Source: Acanthopleura granulata
Taxonomy: Eukaryota; Mollusca; Polyplacophora; Chitonida; Chitonidae
Direction: 5' to 3'
Assembly: GCA_016165875.1 (NCBI GenBank)
Contig: JABBOT010000005.1
Coordinates: 21,784,520-21,848,519 of the forward strand
Length of the DNA: 64,000 bases
Shown: positions 26,301 through 41,300 of the stretch, in pieces
Numbering within the stretch: position 1 is the first letter of the stretch
Layout: every line of letters begins with the position of its first letter
The notes under the pieces: model-generated
Seen by the model: only the letters and a program-made list of their open reading frames with translations
Told to the model about the DNA's origin: nothing
Database searches by the model: none
Position numbers and translations under genes: made by a program

Positions 26301-29300
26301 GCCCTGTCCGGTTTCCTCCCACCTCAGTGTTGACCACTGTCGTATAAGTGAAATATTTTTGAGTACCGCGTGAAACACCATTTTAAGTAAAGCTCTCTGC
26401 AGGTGTGATAAGCATACTTTCATCTACAACCCCAGGTTGAATCCTCCAACAGATCTGTCTGGGTTTTGGCAAGGTTGTAGGTATAAGAGTTCCAAGCCGA
26501 TGGAATAAGCTAGGGTAGAATGTTAGGCTTGTGTCCTGTTGAGAGTCCATACAGAATTGTCCGTCTCGTACAACAGTCATGTAGGGACTCTCTAATGGTT
26601 ACAAAAAACCAACCCTTTACGACCAGTCATACAGAAGTCGGCAACTGGAGGCAGCAAATAGAGTCCCCACTCCTAATACGTTAGATCCCAAATTATTTAT
26701 GTATATAAAGCGAAACAAGTGTCTGTCATATTCAAGTTGCGAAGAAACTCGCGTTATCTGACATCTGGTAGGTAAACTTACAGCTGAACTCGGAACAACA
26801 ACAACAGCTTTGTTTTTTGTCAGAACTGTGGTATAAGCGAACTTTTATTGCCTTATCTTTGTTTTCGCGGGTGAGGTTTTTTCGCCTAGGAAAATAATGA
26901 CGTATAACAGCAGCCCAAGTGACTGCAAGTATACAAGAATTCACTGACGTCAGAACTTGTTTATTGATGTTTACCAGTAGTTTGAATATTTTAAAAATAT
27001 CTGTACTTTACACTCATTCAGATATTGACCCTATATATGTGTATAAATAATGATTATGACCTTTGCAGAACAGAAGTCAGCGAAATCATAATACATAAAT
27101 ATCACTCTTTTGGATCTGCCTTTCTAACACGGTTGTTTGAATATAAACATTATGCAACGCGTTTAGACTCTCATGGTGACTCTCATGAAGTGGCCCACAC
27201 AGTTCGCTACAGCTGAAAAGCATACTCCCGACGTCAACATACTAAAGTTTGGTAAACATCACATACTTCATATTCAGGCTAAAAGTATAGGCCCAGGTTT
27301 ATTGAGTACATGGGCATTAGGTCATGTACAATATCTTGCATTGCTCACGAGTGACTATCTGGAACTAATTTATAACACTAAAATTAGGCTAGAACCGACG
27401 TCAAAACATAAAAACGATTTATGTGCGTGCCACACTGATCCCATTACGATTTCGTGGTATTCTTATGTAACTTTGTGAAAGATCGTGTCAATACCCTGCC
27501 TTCTAACGAAACTCTACACAATGAAGTCTACAAACACTACATCGTGGCGCCATTTACTATCAAGAGTCTCATTCACTGAGTTTCTAAACTAGAGCGACAG
27601 TCAAAATGACCTCAGTAAAGGCTCGAAATAAGGAATCCATTCGCTAAAAGAGCTGTTTGTTATTTTGAATTCCAGCTCGGAAATTTTAATCTTATCATTT
27701 AATGGTGATATTAAAAAGTCCAAACTAATTATATCACATGAAGTCGTAAACATTTTGGGGGCTTCCCTCTGCATTCAGAGCGAAATTTGTTTCCCTACAC
27801 AGCCGTATCGTCTTCAAATTATCCATGTAACCACATTATGAAACAAAATAAGGGTAAACTGTTGCGTAACTAACTAAAATATTACATTACAAAGTGAAAT
27901 GCCTCACTTACTTTTACCGTCTTGAATACCTTACCTTTCTTCACATCAGATCGACGGGTGCAAAATGTTCACTATTGACTCCAAACTGGTAAACCTGGGC
28001 TCGGCCGACTATCCACTGTGGGACCACAGGGTTTACATCAACGCCTCGGTCACTGAGAGCGCCACGGGTAAGACAATGTTCATCGATAAACAGTGTTCAT
28101 TGACAAACATCGATTAGTATCAAGTATTGCTCAACGACAAGCAATGTTTAAAGACAAGTTAATGAATCAGGAGCCTCTCACCAATGTGGACGCTGTGAGT
28201 TCAAATCCAGCTCATCCTGGCTTCCTTTCCGTAGGAAATTTCTTACATAGGAAAGTCTGCCAGCAACCTGCTGATGGTCTTGGCTCTGTCCGGGTCTCCT
28301 TCCACCATAATCCTGGCCGCCGTCGTATAAGAAAGATTTTCTAGAGTACGGCGTAAAACACCAATGAAATAAGTAAATAAATAAACAAATAATTAAATAA
28401 GGACAAGCATTGTTGAAAAACATGCGTTGTTCGGTAACAAGCACTGCTTAACGTTGGACATAGTTCAACGACAGGCATTGTATTAACTATGATCATTGCT
28501 GTTATACCTACTTTACAAGTAACAGTTTCACTTTTATCTGGGAATTTAATTTTACCAAAAACTATATCGTGTTTCCCTTTAAAACCTAATCACCTGACAC
28601 GTCATCTATTGCCCCAAGCAAAGTCTACCTATTTTTTTTTTAAACTTTGTGTGTGTTGTTAAACGTTTTAGTAGATATAAACATTCGATAATCCCTTTCC
28701 TTGGCATTTTATCAGCCAAAATCATTTTGATATTTCATCTCAAATACTTTCCTTTACCTAATGCCGCATTGGAGTCGGCTAGAGTCATATTCACTAAAGG
28801 CAAGTTTTCATTATTTCAATAACCAATTCGTCTTTGCCCTTTCGTACAATATTGCGTCCAAAAACAAAATAATGTCAGTAATTCCAGAAATGTGTATTAA
28901 TTAAGTTGCATAAATACAGGTTGTATAATAAGTTTTGCCTTTATTAAAAGCAGTGTTTCACTCTCAAAACAGATGACTGAAACCAGACGGAAAACGTTGT
29001 ATATGATACGTTTGTTGCGATTTTTCCAGGAGTTACTCAGTATGGGGTCAGCTATTCTGCCAAAGTCATACAAGAAGCCCTCAAGCTGGACTTTGCCAAA
29101 TCAAGCCGGTACTTTAAGCCAGGACTGCCATATAAGGGCAAGGTAAAGACCTTTTCTGTGGAAAACACAGTCCAAATGAAGCGCGATCTAATTGGACAAC
29201 TCTCTTTCTGCAAAACAAAACCTTCCTGAATTCATCTAACGTTATGGAGCGTCTATACCTTTGGCCATTTTATCAAGTAGTACTTACTTATCTCAGCAAT

Positions 29301-32300
29301 TAAATACCGCGACAAAAAGTGAGTGATAAAGAATGTCTAATGATATGAAAATTGTGTTGGATACATTTCGTGGAATGACATCCTGTCCCATATTATTCCA
29401 CATTAACTGCAAACTGCACACAAAATGTAAACAAAATGTCAAACAAAAGAGTAAAATCGACCAACGTTTGGTTGAAATCGAAAATTAAGAGTCACACTTT
29501 CCTTTCGCACCGTTCTGTTGAACGTATGTCAATCGACGACCTTGTTACTTTTCTAGCCGCCTACTTGCTGTTTTTAGGTAATGGAATTGTTTTTCCAGGT
29601 TACTTGAAGTAGCTAATGGTTATGAATTAACGCTGGTTTTCACGAGATAACACGATATATTTTTATTGCGAGTGTGCCAATCATTTATCCTTGATTTACA
29701 TGAACGCACTTTACAGGTTCGGGCCCGGAAACCCAACGGCGAGGCGGCCCGCGACGAACCAATCAAAGTAGCCGCTGTAGACTATGAGAGTGGTGTCCGA
29801 GCAGAGGATGTGTTTGTGTCGAACAGTGAGGGCGAGGTGTATTTTGTTCTGCCGGGAGAGTTGCTCCTGCAGTCCAAAGAAGTCACGCTTCTTGTAAGTA
29901 TTGCATGATTCCTCAGTGTGGCGAGGCAGGAATTCATGACAACGTTTTATTGGGCATGTCCAATGTCTTGTGAAGAAACTGCTTATATTTTGATTAATCC
30001 AGAATAAATTCCGAAGTTAATAATAACGATTTTCATGTTATGATCAACATTCACATTCTAAATAGAATTTCCTTAAGTAAACCCACTCAGAATGGGAGAC
30101 TCTGACTGGCTACACAAAAGTCCAAACCACTGAGAAACACATCATTTTCTGCTAGGCAGGGTATTGACATGGACACTCTGCTGTGTTTGTGCACCACAGT
30201 ACCTAAATGCTTTCAAAGCACACATGCTCTTAGAATTGTGACGTCATCCAAGAAAGAACAAAGAAGCACATAGCTTTGAAAAGCAGGAAGGCTTTTTCAC
30301 GTATCCAGGGCTTCTAACTTTATGACCAAATGTCAGTGGATCATGCTACTTTTTTCTGTCTTCATCTATCTTTGTAAACATGAGGCTGTAGTAATGCAGC
30401 ACCATAAAAAACATTGGTACATGTATTTGCACCGGTCTGCTTAAAGGGAAGATTGTTGTGTTATGACCACAAAACTGTTATGCCTTATTGCATTTTGATG
30501 AGAAAAGTTTATAAAAAGCCTATAAACCGCATGCATCTTTTCTAATATCACTGCATGTTTTTTTACTCTCTTGCCTCCCTGCGCTCAATGAACAGCGCAA
30601 GATGGCTGTATAAATATTTGTCAATATAGATTCTGTACGTGGGAAGGTCCGCCAGCAGCCTACGGATGGTCGCTACGGATGGTCGTGGGTTTCCATTGGA
30701 CTCCATTTTCCTCCCACCATAATGCTGACCGCCGTATAAGTGAAATGTTCTTGAGTACGGCGTAAAGCACCAATCAAATAAATAAATGAATAAATATATA
30801 CATTCTTCTTCGACACATTTGTCCGTTTTTATTGACAACAGGCTGAAGCTATCCGGTACAAGGATTCGGAAAACTTGGATGATGAGGACAGGCATGTGAT
30901 GTATCAACCCACTGCGCTGATCAGAATACAGGCCTGGTACTCCCGCAGTAATAGCTTTATTCAGATATTCCCCATAGAAGACACTGTGGAATGTAACAAG
31001 GACTTAATAGTGGGCGTCGCCTATACCACTAAACCGGGAACCACCGTCAAATTCCATTACCAGGTATAATATTAATTTCACTGACATGATCTGAAATACA
31101 AACACAGCAATGGTCTTTAAGAATTAACAGTTTTGTTTTTGATCTTAGGCCTTCTTTTTTCGTTTTTAATTGCTTTATCGCTTAAATTCGCTTACCAGGT
31201 CGTATCTAAGGGGAATATCGTTACAACCGGGGAACAAGAACAATACTTCAACCTACACGTTTTCAACCAAGATGATACTGCTGTTTTAACGGTTCAAGAA
31301 GAAACTAAAACATCAGTTCCTCCGCAACCGCCTCCCGTGGGCAATATCTTCGATCAGTCATTCCTGGCGGGAGAGAACCCATTTGCATCGGACAGCGATT
31401 TGATGCGAGAAATTGAACGCGAAATAGCTCAAGAACGGTTTGCATCTCAGGCCGGTCAGCAACAAGTAGTTACTGATCAGTACGCGGGCAGGACACCTGT
31501 TGAAGAGGACTTCATTCAGCCTGAACATTACCAACCTCTTGGTAATAAACCAGCCCAATCCCCTGATCCGTACGCTGGCCGGACACCTGTTGAAGAGGAC
31601 TTCATTCAGCCTAAACATTACCAACCTCTTGGTAATAAACAGGCTCAATTCCCTGACCCGTACGTTGGCAAGACACCTGTTGAAGAGGATTTCATACAGC
31701 CTGAACATTACCATCCTCTTGGTAATAAACCTACCCAATCCTCCGGTCCGTACGGTGGACGGACACCAGTTGAAGAAGACTTCATACACCCTGAACATTA
31801 TCAACCTTTAGGAGCACGTCTCCAGCCTCCACCATCTGATCCCTATGTTGCCAGAACGCCTGTTCAGGAAGATTCGATCCGTCCAAAGCATTACCAACCT
31901 CTGAAAAAGGACGAAATTTCAGATTTGAACAATGAAAAAGGTAAGCGTAAAAAATTATCTATTCTGTAATAAAACAACTGAATCCCGAAACTCTAAAGTA
32001 GTGCAGATTGATAGAGATTATGTGCACAAAAATATTACAATCCAAAATATTTTACCAAAAACAAAATACAGGAAGACGAAATATGACACATTTAACCAAT
32101 ATACAGTAACCTATTCAGGTTGTGAATTTTCAAGCTACATCATCGTCAACGGTTCGTCAAGAAAGCTCATGAATAAATGAGATATTATATCTTTGTAATT
32201 TCAGCATCAGAGGGCGTTAAGAGTAGAGAGTCTCTGATATCTCAATCTTTACATAAACGTAGTGGAATTACAGATCGTTATGGTTTACATGAATGTTTAG

Positions 32301-35300
32301 AATTAAACTTCAACTGAGGGAAACTGACGGGAGGCTGGATTTCACCTAAGCGTTATCAACTACTGGCGCCGCTAGTCTTGCTTTACTCTCCATGTTGCCT
32401 TGTATATTGTATTCTTGCATAAACCGGGATTCTGCTGTTGGACTAAGCATCCGGAAGACCTGCATTGTTTTTCAATTGTTGTTGTGCATTAAATGTGATG
32501 ACAGCACAGCAGTTTGAGTAATTCTAGATCAGTGACTTCTAACGTATCATTGAACAACGCTTCGTTTTTTATCTGATTCTCATGGAACTATGGTGCCGGG
32601 GGTGTGTAAGTTGCCACTTTGTAACCAGTCAGCATGCAACCTTAACTGAGGTAAACTAACAGGAGGTCGGAGGTTACGTGAAACCATTTGTCAACTATCA
32701 CACTGTGGTCGCTGCTCTGAATTTACTCTCTGTGCTGTAGTCTTTTCGATATTAACCTGTTTTTGATGTACAAGGGGTTAGTTTAAATGCCTTCTCCCGT
32801 CTCCCCGGTCTCCTCAACCCTTCTCAACCTAACAGTAGTCCTATAAGTGCAAAAAAATTTTGACTACGGTTTCAAGCACCCATGAATTAAATCAATAATC
32901 CGTTTGCTTTGTTGTTGTTTTTTATGGGGGGGTGTTTATTGGGGGGGTTTTTGGCTTTGCTGTTTTTTTCTTTCGTTTTTTTTTTTTTGGTTTTTTAATT
33001 TATTGCCCATTTTAGATAATACAGATTATCCTGATGAGGATTCAATCTCTGAAGGCGACCGAGTGTTTATAAAACAAGAGGAGGCCACTTATGAGGAATC
33101 GACACATTTCAGTCATCTACAGTTGACCATCCCCGTTACCATGGCAATGTCACCGGAAGCTCAGCTCCTTGTCTACCACATCCGTCCTCAGGATGGCGAG
33201 ATTGTGGCCGACGCCATTACCTTTAAAGTGAAGAGGTGCTTCCAAAACCAGGTTCGAAAACAATCTTCAAAGCTGAACATGATAACAGGAATACTTATTA
33301 ATTCACAGAATATGCACAAACGTTTACTTGGTAAATTAATTTGGTGTGAAACATAATATTTAGTATACATGAATTGGTCTTTGGACGTGTAAGCGTCATG
33401 AAAATGTCCACTGTTTTGATTGGTTAAAATGCAGTCGCGTGTATGACGTTTCGCAAATCGCGATGTTAGCAATGATATCTTAGGCACTGTAACGTGCTGA
33501 AAGTTCTAATCAGTGTGGTGAGGCGCCATATTATTATCACATAATCTGTCGCGTGGATTAACAAAACAAATTGCTTATGCTTTCGTTTTCTGTTGTTTTT
33601 TATTCTTTTGCTATATTTTCATCTAATGAAGCTTTATTACGAGGTGTCACTGTTTGTCAACCCACTGCGAACTTGTTGAACTTTATTCCGTGTGTTACAG
33701 GTTTCTTTCAAGTTTAAAAAACCCAAGATTCGTCCGGGCAAGAAGACAACAGTTCGCGTGAACGCGGACTCTGGTTCTCTGTGTGGTATTGGTGTGGTAG
33801 ACAAGAGTGTGTTACTAGCGAACAGAGACAACCAAATGTCTCCCGAAAAGGTATCCGCCAAAGCTTGAAACAATTAAGTCTTTTAAACCATGTTTAGCTT
33901 GGTTTGTTGTCTTTATGATTATCCAGTGAATAAAACCTTTATTTTCGCATATAGGAAATGGAAACAAGTCACTCTGGAAATGCAAATGTGTGCAGTTTTG
34001 TACACATCTGTTTGTGTAGCTGGCGTGGTAAACAAGATGTGTAATACAGGTACAGAACTAGGTACACATTAGAAGTGTAGTTACACAATTATGTCCTAAG
34101 CAAGGTAAACATCGATGATCCTGTGCAGATTTGTTACAAATAATGTCTACCTGTGGTACACATCTTGAATACAATTGCTTTCAGAGACCACTCATTATTT
34201 TAGGATGCTACATGGTAAATGGTTTTTTTAAAGCGCCTATCATTAATATAAATGGTAAATGGTTTTTTTTAAAACGCCTATCATTAATATAAAAAAATTG
34301 CCAGAAAAATCTTGGCAATAGAGCACTTGTCACGTTCTTTTGTACACGAAGAACGTTTTTTGTTCCTTTCCGTAGGTTTTCCGACAGCTCTCAAAGTACA
34401 ACATCGGAAAACACTTTGGAAGTCGCAGTGAAGACCAGGGATATTGTCAGGAAAACATGATTGTCCGTCCGGACGGTATGATCAACTGAATTAAAAACTT
34501 AGTTAAGGACACTAGAGCCCCTCGTGAGCAGAGTATCACATTTCGCCTTCTGAAAGCTGTTCGACTGATGATCTCAAAACACCTTTTAACACTTACCTAA
34601 CTTTAATAATAATTAAAATAAAGCGAATGTTTGAAAAATATCAGAGCTATTTTTCAAAATGCTAATATTTGATCAATTTTGAAAAGTTTTCAGTTTTTCC
34701 TCAAGTGAGTAATTTACTATTTAAACTAGAAAACGGTCCCACAGATTTTTAATATTCATCTTACATTGTTCTGAGTGATCATTTAAAGATAAAACTTTCA
34801 AAATGATAAAAAACATTTGAAACTTTGATGTTTTTTTACTAATATCTTTAAAACTGAAAAATGTATCAAAAATTAGTGGGACCACATTTTAGTATTTAAC
34901 TATATGTATGCCAAGTTTCATAGCATTCTGTTGAAAAATAAGCGAGAAATAAAAGTATTTCACCCCATCACCGTCTCAAAAATAGAGAGGGACAAAAAGA
35001 TCAAATTGTCTGTAGGTACATTATGTGTGAAAAAATTCGTCATTAATTCGTTTTTGAATTGAATTGAATTGAAATTTATAAACCCCTCCTCCAATGACAC
35101 CCCTGTGGGGTTATTAAGGCTGTTGTTTTAACGGGTCTGAGGGAGAAGTCTGCATAAGCAGCCATGCACTGAACGCAATACACATTTACCAGAAGCATGT
35201 TTATTCGCAGCAGGTAGCCCATTTAGTGAGCTAATCCCCCTAATCAGGGGAAACTAAGAAAAAACAACTGCCTTTGTTCACATGTTAAACGTTTTGTCAA

Positions 35301-38300
35301 ATATAAGGTATTTACAATTCGAATTTGGTTTTCACCTTTAAGTGAGAGGAAAGATAGAAGAACGGAGAATAAGAATGTGAAATTTTAAAAAATTGGCCAA
35401 ATTTTACCCGAGGGGTTCTGGTATCCTTAGTAATTCCAGTATAGATGCCGTATTGTCATAGTTTACTTAATTACTAATTAAATGGAAAAAACAGTGAATT
35501 TTATTCGTCTGGCGCCAGTTTCATGAAGCGCACTTAGCTAAGTATTCACTTAACTTCCATGACGACGAAGTGCACTTAGCTAAGGGCTACTTAGCACTAA
35601 GTATGCTTCGTGAAACCGGACCCTGGGCTAGACAGGTGGTGAATATACCGCATCTTAATGGACAATTTTATCCCCTTAAACATGCAGATGGGTGTAAAAA
35701 CATACATTTAGTTGTGTTATCGGGTTTGAGGGATACCTGAATGCTTCAGAATGCAACGAGTCATAACTATTAGAGTTGAATCCAAATCATCAGATTCGTC
35801 TGTAATATCCCATTGTTAGTAGTATCAGTCTCAGGTTTTTTATATATACATTTGCGCTTTGGGTATACATTTTAGGCCAAGGTGAACTTAGAACCAGATT
35901 TTTTTCTGCGTACGGCATTTCTTTCACGAATAAGGAAGGTAGCAATTGGCCAGGTAATTGAATCAAGAATAACGTAACTGGCACTAGTGTCACATCCGAA
36001 TCACGAACAGTGGGTTCGGTGTTTGAATGAAGAATACAGTAGCTAGCACAGAGGTCGGTATTCGAATCAAGTAATCAAGCACATACAGTTATGGCGCTGG
36101 GTTAGGCATTTGAATCACGAATAGCTTATCTATCACTGGGTGGTTCTTTATACGTATCTCGAATGTCGTAGTTATAGCAATGGGTTCTGTACTTGAATGA
36201 CACACGCTAACTTAGCTAACACTGGCTCCGTTTTTCATGTCACATCTCTTTGTCAGGACTAACTTTCTCCTTGTAGGAGAATTGCCTCCCCCTCAGTATG
36301 GACCCCCAGGCTTGGGACCGCTTAGGAAGAAACGAGAATCACCAATGCACTCTGTTTATTACAGCCCATATGTGGATGCCATCAAAGCTTTCAGAGTAAG
36401 TGTACAGGTGATTCCCCTGCATTATCGTACAAGCTCACGGGAAACAGCCCTTATATGGATATCATCAAAGCTTTCCGAATAAGTGGACAGATCATTCACC
36501 TGGAATGTCGTCCAAACTCCCTTATTACAGGCCTTATGTGTTGCCATGAAAACTTTCCGAGTAAGTGGACACCCACCTGTATCATCGTCCAAACTCCCTT
36601 ATTGCAGCTCTCGTGTTCATGAAGATTTTAGAATTAGTGAATAGGTGATTCAGCTGCATTATCATCCAAACTCACTTATTACAGCCCTTACATGGATGCC
36701 ATCAAAGCATTCCGAGTAAGTGGGCAGGTCATTCATCGGCATTGTCGTCCCAAGCCCCTTAATACAGCCCATATGTGGATGCCATCAGAGCATTCAGAGT
36801 ACGTAGACAGCTGATTCATCTGCATTATCGCCCAAATTCCCTTATCACAGCCACTACCGTACGTGGATGCCATCAAAGTTTTCCTCTTAAATGGGCAGGT
36901 GTTTCACCTGCATCATGGTCCAAATTGCCTTATTACAGCTCTCATGTGGATGATGATTTTAGAACAAGTGGACAGGTGATTCACCTGCATCATCGTCCAA
37001 ACTCCCTTATTACAGCTCTCCTGTGGATGAAGATTTTACAATAAGTGGACAGGTGATTCACCTGCATCATCGTCCAAACTCCCTTATTACAGCTCTCCTG
37101 TGGATGAAGATTTTACAATAAGTGGACAGGTGATTCACCTGCATTATAATCCTCTCCCTTATTACAACCCTTAAATAGACGCCATCAAAGCTTTCCTAGT
37201 GAGTGGACAGGTGAACTTTCTTATTACTCCCTTATAACGCCGGTATTATAAATATTCTTCTGATGACTACCCTGGCAACGTAATACTTCTAGTCTTGTCC
37301 ACCATGACAACCACGTGCTCTGCGAACCTTAGCAAAGACGTGATTACACGATATAAGAGAGCAGCTTTTGAGTGTACGTCCGTTTTGTCGACCAGATTGC
37401 CGGCCTGGCTACTCTGACTGACCTGGACTTACAAACACGGCCATGTGATGTCAGAGATGTCGATGACCCCATATTCCGGACCAACTTTGATGCAGGCATC
37501 AGAGGCGTTCCGGGCCCAGGGGGTACGTACGTCACCTATTTACGCAGTCTAATTCTTTTTAACATCCGCCAAGGTTTTTACGGGCGTATATTTCTCTTTG
37601 TCAGCCACTTTATGGAAAAGTATGTAGGGATTTAGAGGAAATTCTGTGCAGAAGTCAATCTATTTATTTATTTATTTATTTATTTATTTGATGTTTTACG
37701 CCGTACTCAGGAATATTTCACTTATACGACGGCCGACAGTTTTAGGGTGGAAGAATCCGGCCAGAGCCTAGGGGAAACCCACGACTATCCATGGGTTGCA
37801 AGCGAAGCTTCCCACGTAAGAAATTTCCTGCGGAGAGGAAGCCAGCATGAGATGGACTTGAACTCACGGCGACTCCATTTGTGAGAGACTCCTGGATCAT
37901 TACACTGCGCTGAGCCATTGAGCTTCCTCAAGCTAATCTAGGCCTAAAGATTCAATCCAATAAATTCTGGAGGTCGTCTGGATCGGTAACTGGAACTGTA
38001 TAAACTATTCCTCACTATAATTGACAGATAAGACAGAAATATAAAGTGTTATCCATTCACCTGCAGTGGGTGGTATTTTGTGGAGGTTTGTACTTGCCAC
38101 GTGCCTTCTAGTTTCATTTACTTCTTGATGTAATTGAGTTGTCGCTCAAACCTGGCTCAATTAGGGGTATTGAACATGTGTATTAAAAGGTGCTGGGGAT
38201 TATGGTTGAGAGCCCAATTTCACAAAACTTCGCAAATCACCTGTCCATAACTTGAGATAAATTAGGGAAAAAACTACGAAGTTTTGTGAAAGTGACGTCA

Positions 38301-41300
38301 GAGCCTGGAGAAAATCATCCCTGACATATGTAACCTGCAAGCCCCAATCAAACGAATAAACATACTGATAGTCATTGATAGCTGTAGTCAAGTCAGCTGG
38401 AGCTTGATTAGTTCATGCCACTTGTCAAGAACTAACGTTCTACCACGAGATGCCATTATATTATCTCAGTGTAGGGCTACCGTGGCCGAGTTGTTAGCAA
38501 TGGCTCAGAAGCCTCTTACCCATGAGATCGCTGTGAGCTCAACCTACCTTTTGCTGGCGGCTTCTTCTAAGGAAAGGCTGCCAGCAGCCTGCGGATGGTC
38601 GTGTGTTTTAACTTTCCTCCCACCATAATGCAGACCACCGTCGTATAAGTGAAATATTCCTGAACACGGGGTTAAACTCCAGTTAAATAAATGAATACCT
38701 CAGTATACTACCTCTGTAAAAATCACGACCTTTGTTATAAATTCTACCCCACAATACCTCGCCCACTGATCTACCCATCCCCACCCAGTTACTCTCTCAA
38801 TAAGCCACCTGATTAGTTATAAGTCACTGGTTTAGAATGGTCAGTCATTCCCTTTCAGGCCCCTTTCCAATCCCGCTGGACACTGCCATTGATGCAGAAG
38901 ACGACTTCGACCTGGATGGTTTAGGAGAGAACCTTGCACCTGTACGCTCTTACTTCCCCGAAACCTGGTTGTGGGAGCTCATGAGGATAGGGTAGTGTAT
39001 AACACATAACGTAGCTGTTGCAACGTCATCAGTGATAATATAAATCAATTCATTGATCAGCACGTTTAGTTATGTCTTGTTTAACGGTTTTGTATTGTGA
39101 TTTATTGGTGTTTATTGACAATCGGATTCTAAGTTATGCCTGCTCGTTTGTTTATCTGTTAACATAATTTACACAAAAAAAGATTTCGTATAGCTTTACC
39201 TATTGATAAATGTGTCAATGTAATACTCTCTGTACGTTTCTCTCTTTTCGTGAAATGAAAATTTTCTAATTATTCTGATTTCAGAACGTAGAGTAGAAAG
39301 GTAACAAAAATAGGCAAATTCTTCATTTTGATATTCAATATTTAGACATACTACCGGTAATCAAAATATTAAATATTCAAGATGTCAGAATTTCATTTTA
39401 GCGTTTTGTCTATTTTCAGAGACGCTGGCCTTGGATTGTTAACCCGAGGTATCCCACATACAATCGCAGAGTGGGTGGGAGGGGCAGTTTGCCTGAACCC
39501 CAACACAGGACTGGGTGTGTCTCCGCCAGCCTCCATCACTACCTTCCAGCCCTTCTTCATTTCCTACACGTTACCCTACTCTGCCATCAGGGGGGAGAGG
39601 ATTCCCATCATTGTGACAGCTTTCAATTATCTGAAGGACTGCCTTGAGGTGAGTCATTCTTACATCATAGCCTATACATCATCGATCACGTTAGCACGCT
39701 GCGCGAGAGGATAGAACTCCAACATTCGTGTACCACTTATAAACAATCAAAGAGTATCCAACGTCGGTAATCGCAGGACCCATTTCCAAACAAAGTAAAG
39801 GGATATTTCCCACAGGAATATTTCAGAATAACTCATAAATAGTTAACTAAGCTGCTAACATTGACAAGGGTATCTCTGTCGTGCGTTGATTACAGAAGAT
39901 ATACTCGTCTTGGTCATAATGAAATTAAAACTGGCCATTTGTTAACCCTTTGCCATGGATTCAGTATAAGGGGATATAACAGGTCCTGAGAGAAGTTTTA
40001 TTTCTTGGTGTGAGGGCACAATAAATACATTCTTATCATTGAATTCGGAAGCAGAGCCCAGAATTTGTCTGATTCTAAAGTTGTACTGCAATGTTACTTG
40101 AGTGACTTTCCCCAAGTAACCTGAAGTTCTAAAGAACAAAATTCTTCAGTGTAGTAAGCAACGCGATAGGTGGGGCCACATGCAGTGTCATAGTTTAACA
40201 AACCTTTGCTCCAAACCTTTGTCGTTTCCAGATTAAGATATCCCTGAAGAAAAGCCGAAGGTTTGACATACCCACAGGGTCACTGTCTGAATCTGGCTGT
40301 GTATGCGGAATGTCGTCTCAGAGCCAAACTTTCTACATTATCCCAAAGACACTGGGCAAGATCCGAATAGCTGTTGATGTAGGTGGTTTTACGTTTGACT
40401 CTATACCTACACTTACATGTAATGTACAGTTTTCTGGATGATATTACCAAGTCATAAAATCATTCGTGTGAAATCATAACTGAAAGAAAAGCTTATTAAA
40501 TACTCTAGAGTACAGGAAATATCATTAAAAAAACATATTTGTAGTGCCAAGTTTCTTGTTCTAAAGCAAATCTACAGAATAATTTTATATCTCATTTTCA
40601 CGTGGTATATCAATATTTGGTATTATTTAGTAACTTTGAGCGGATTCGCACAATGCAAATATCTTGAGGTAGCGTAAAGTTTTTCATGAGTTGATTTATT
40701 TCAGTTCCCAATATAGAGAGTCAAATGCCTGAACTCTGACCACAATATTTTTTAAAGAATTTTAAACCTTTATTTATTTTGACTTGCAGTCACGGGCGGT
40801 CAGTTTCACTGGAATTTGTCCCAAGAACTCCACCCTTAGCACTAAGGGTGTGGGAGCTCGAGACCGGGTGAAGAAGTATTTGCTGGTTGAGGTAAGTGAG
40901 AGAGAATTTGGTTCATCATTCTGCTGAGAATTTGGTTCATCACTGAGCTGAGAATTTGGGTGGAGAATTTGGTTCATCATTGGGTGGAGAATTTTTTTCA
41001 TCATTGGGCTGGTAAAACCTATCTTGTCTTTTCCTAATAAAGATATGTAGATATAACATACTGTGCTTTACTTTTAAAACTCTCACGTCCTTTATCAAAT
41101 GTCGCTTGAACATAAATTGTGTGTGGGCTGTTTTATGACGTTTTTTTCCAAGTCAAAACCTGTTATTATTTATTAAACTGATATTTACAAGAAGCATGCA
41201 GTGTTATATTATACACCAGGGAGGCCCAATATGAGAAGTTCAACTGCTTGGCACTCTTAACGATAAACCGTAATGTAGGGATATTTGTGAATGACAGCGC

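Noticed and set aside
26130..26373. Open frames over 26130-26373, 46186-46578 and 60159-60404
   Set aside because: These lie in SINE copies, whose conserved GC-rich body is stop-poor by chance.
31358..31811. Open frames of 148 (minus) and 103 codons over exon 13
   Set aside because: Shadows of the 90-bp coding repeat; only the + frame joins correctly to exons 12 and 14.
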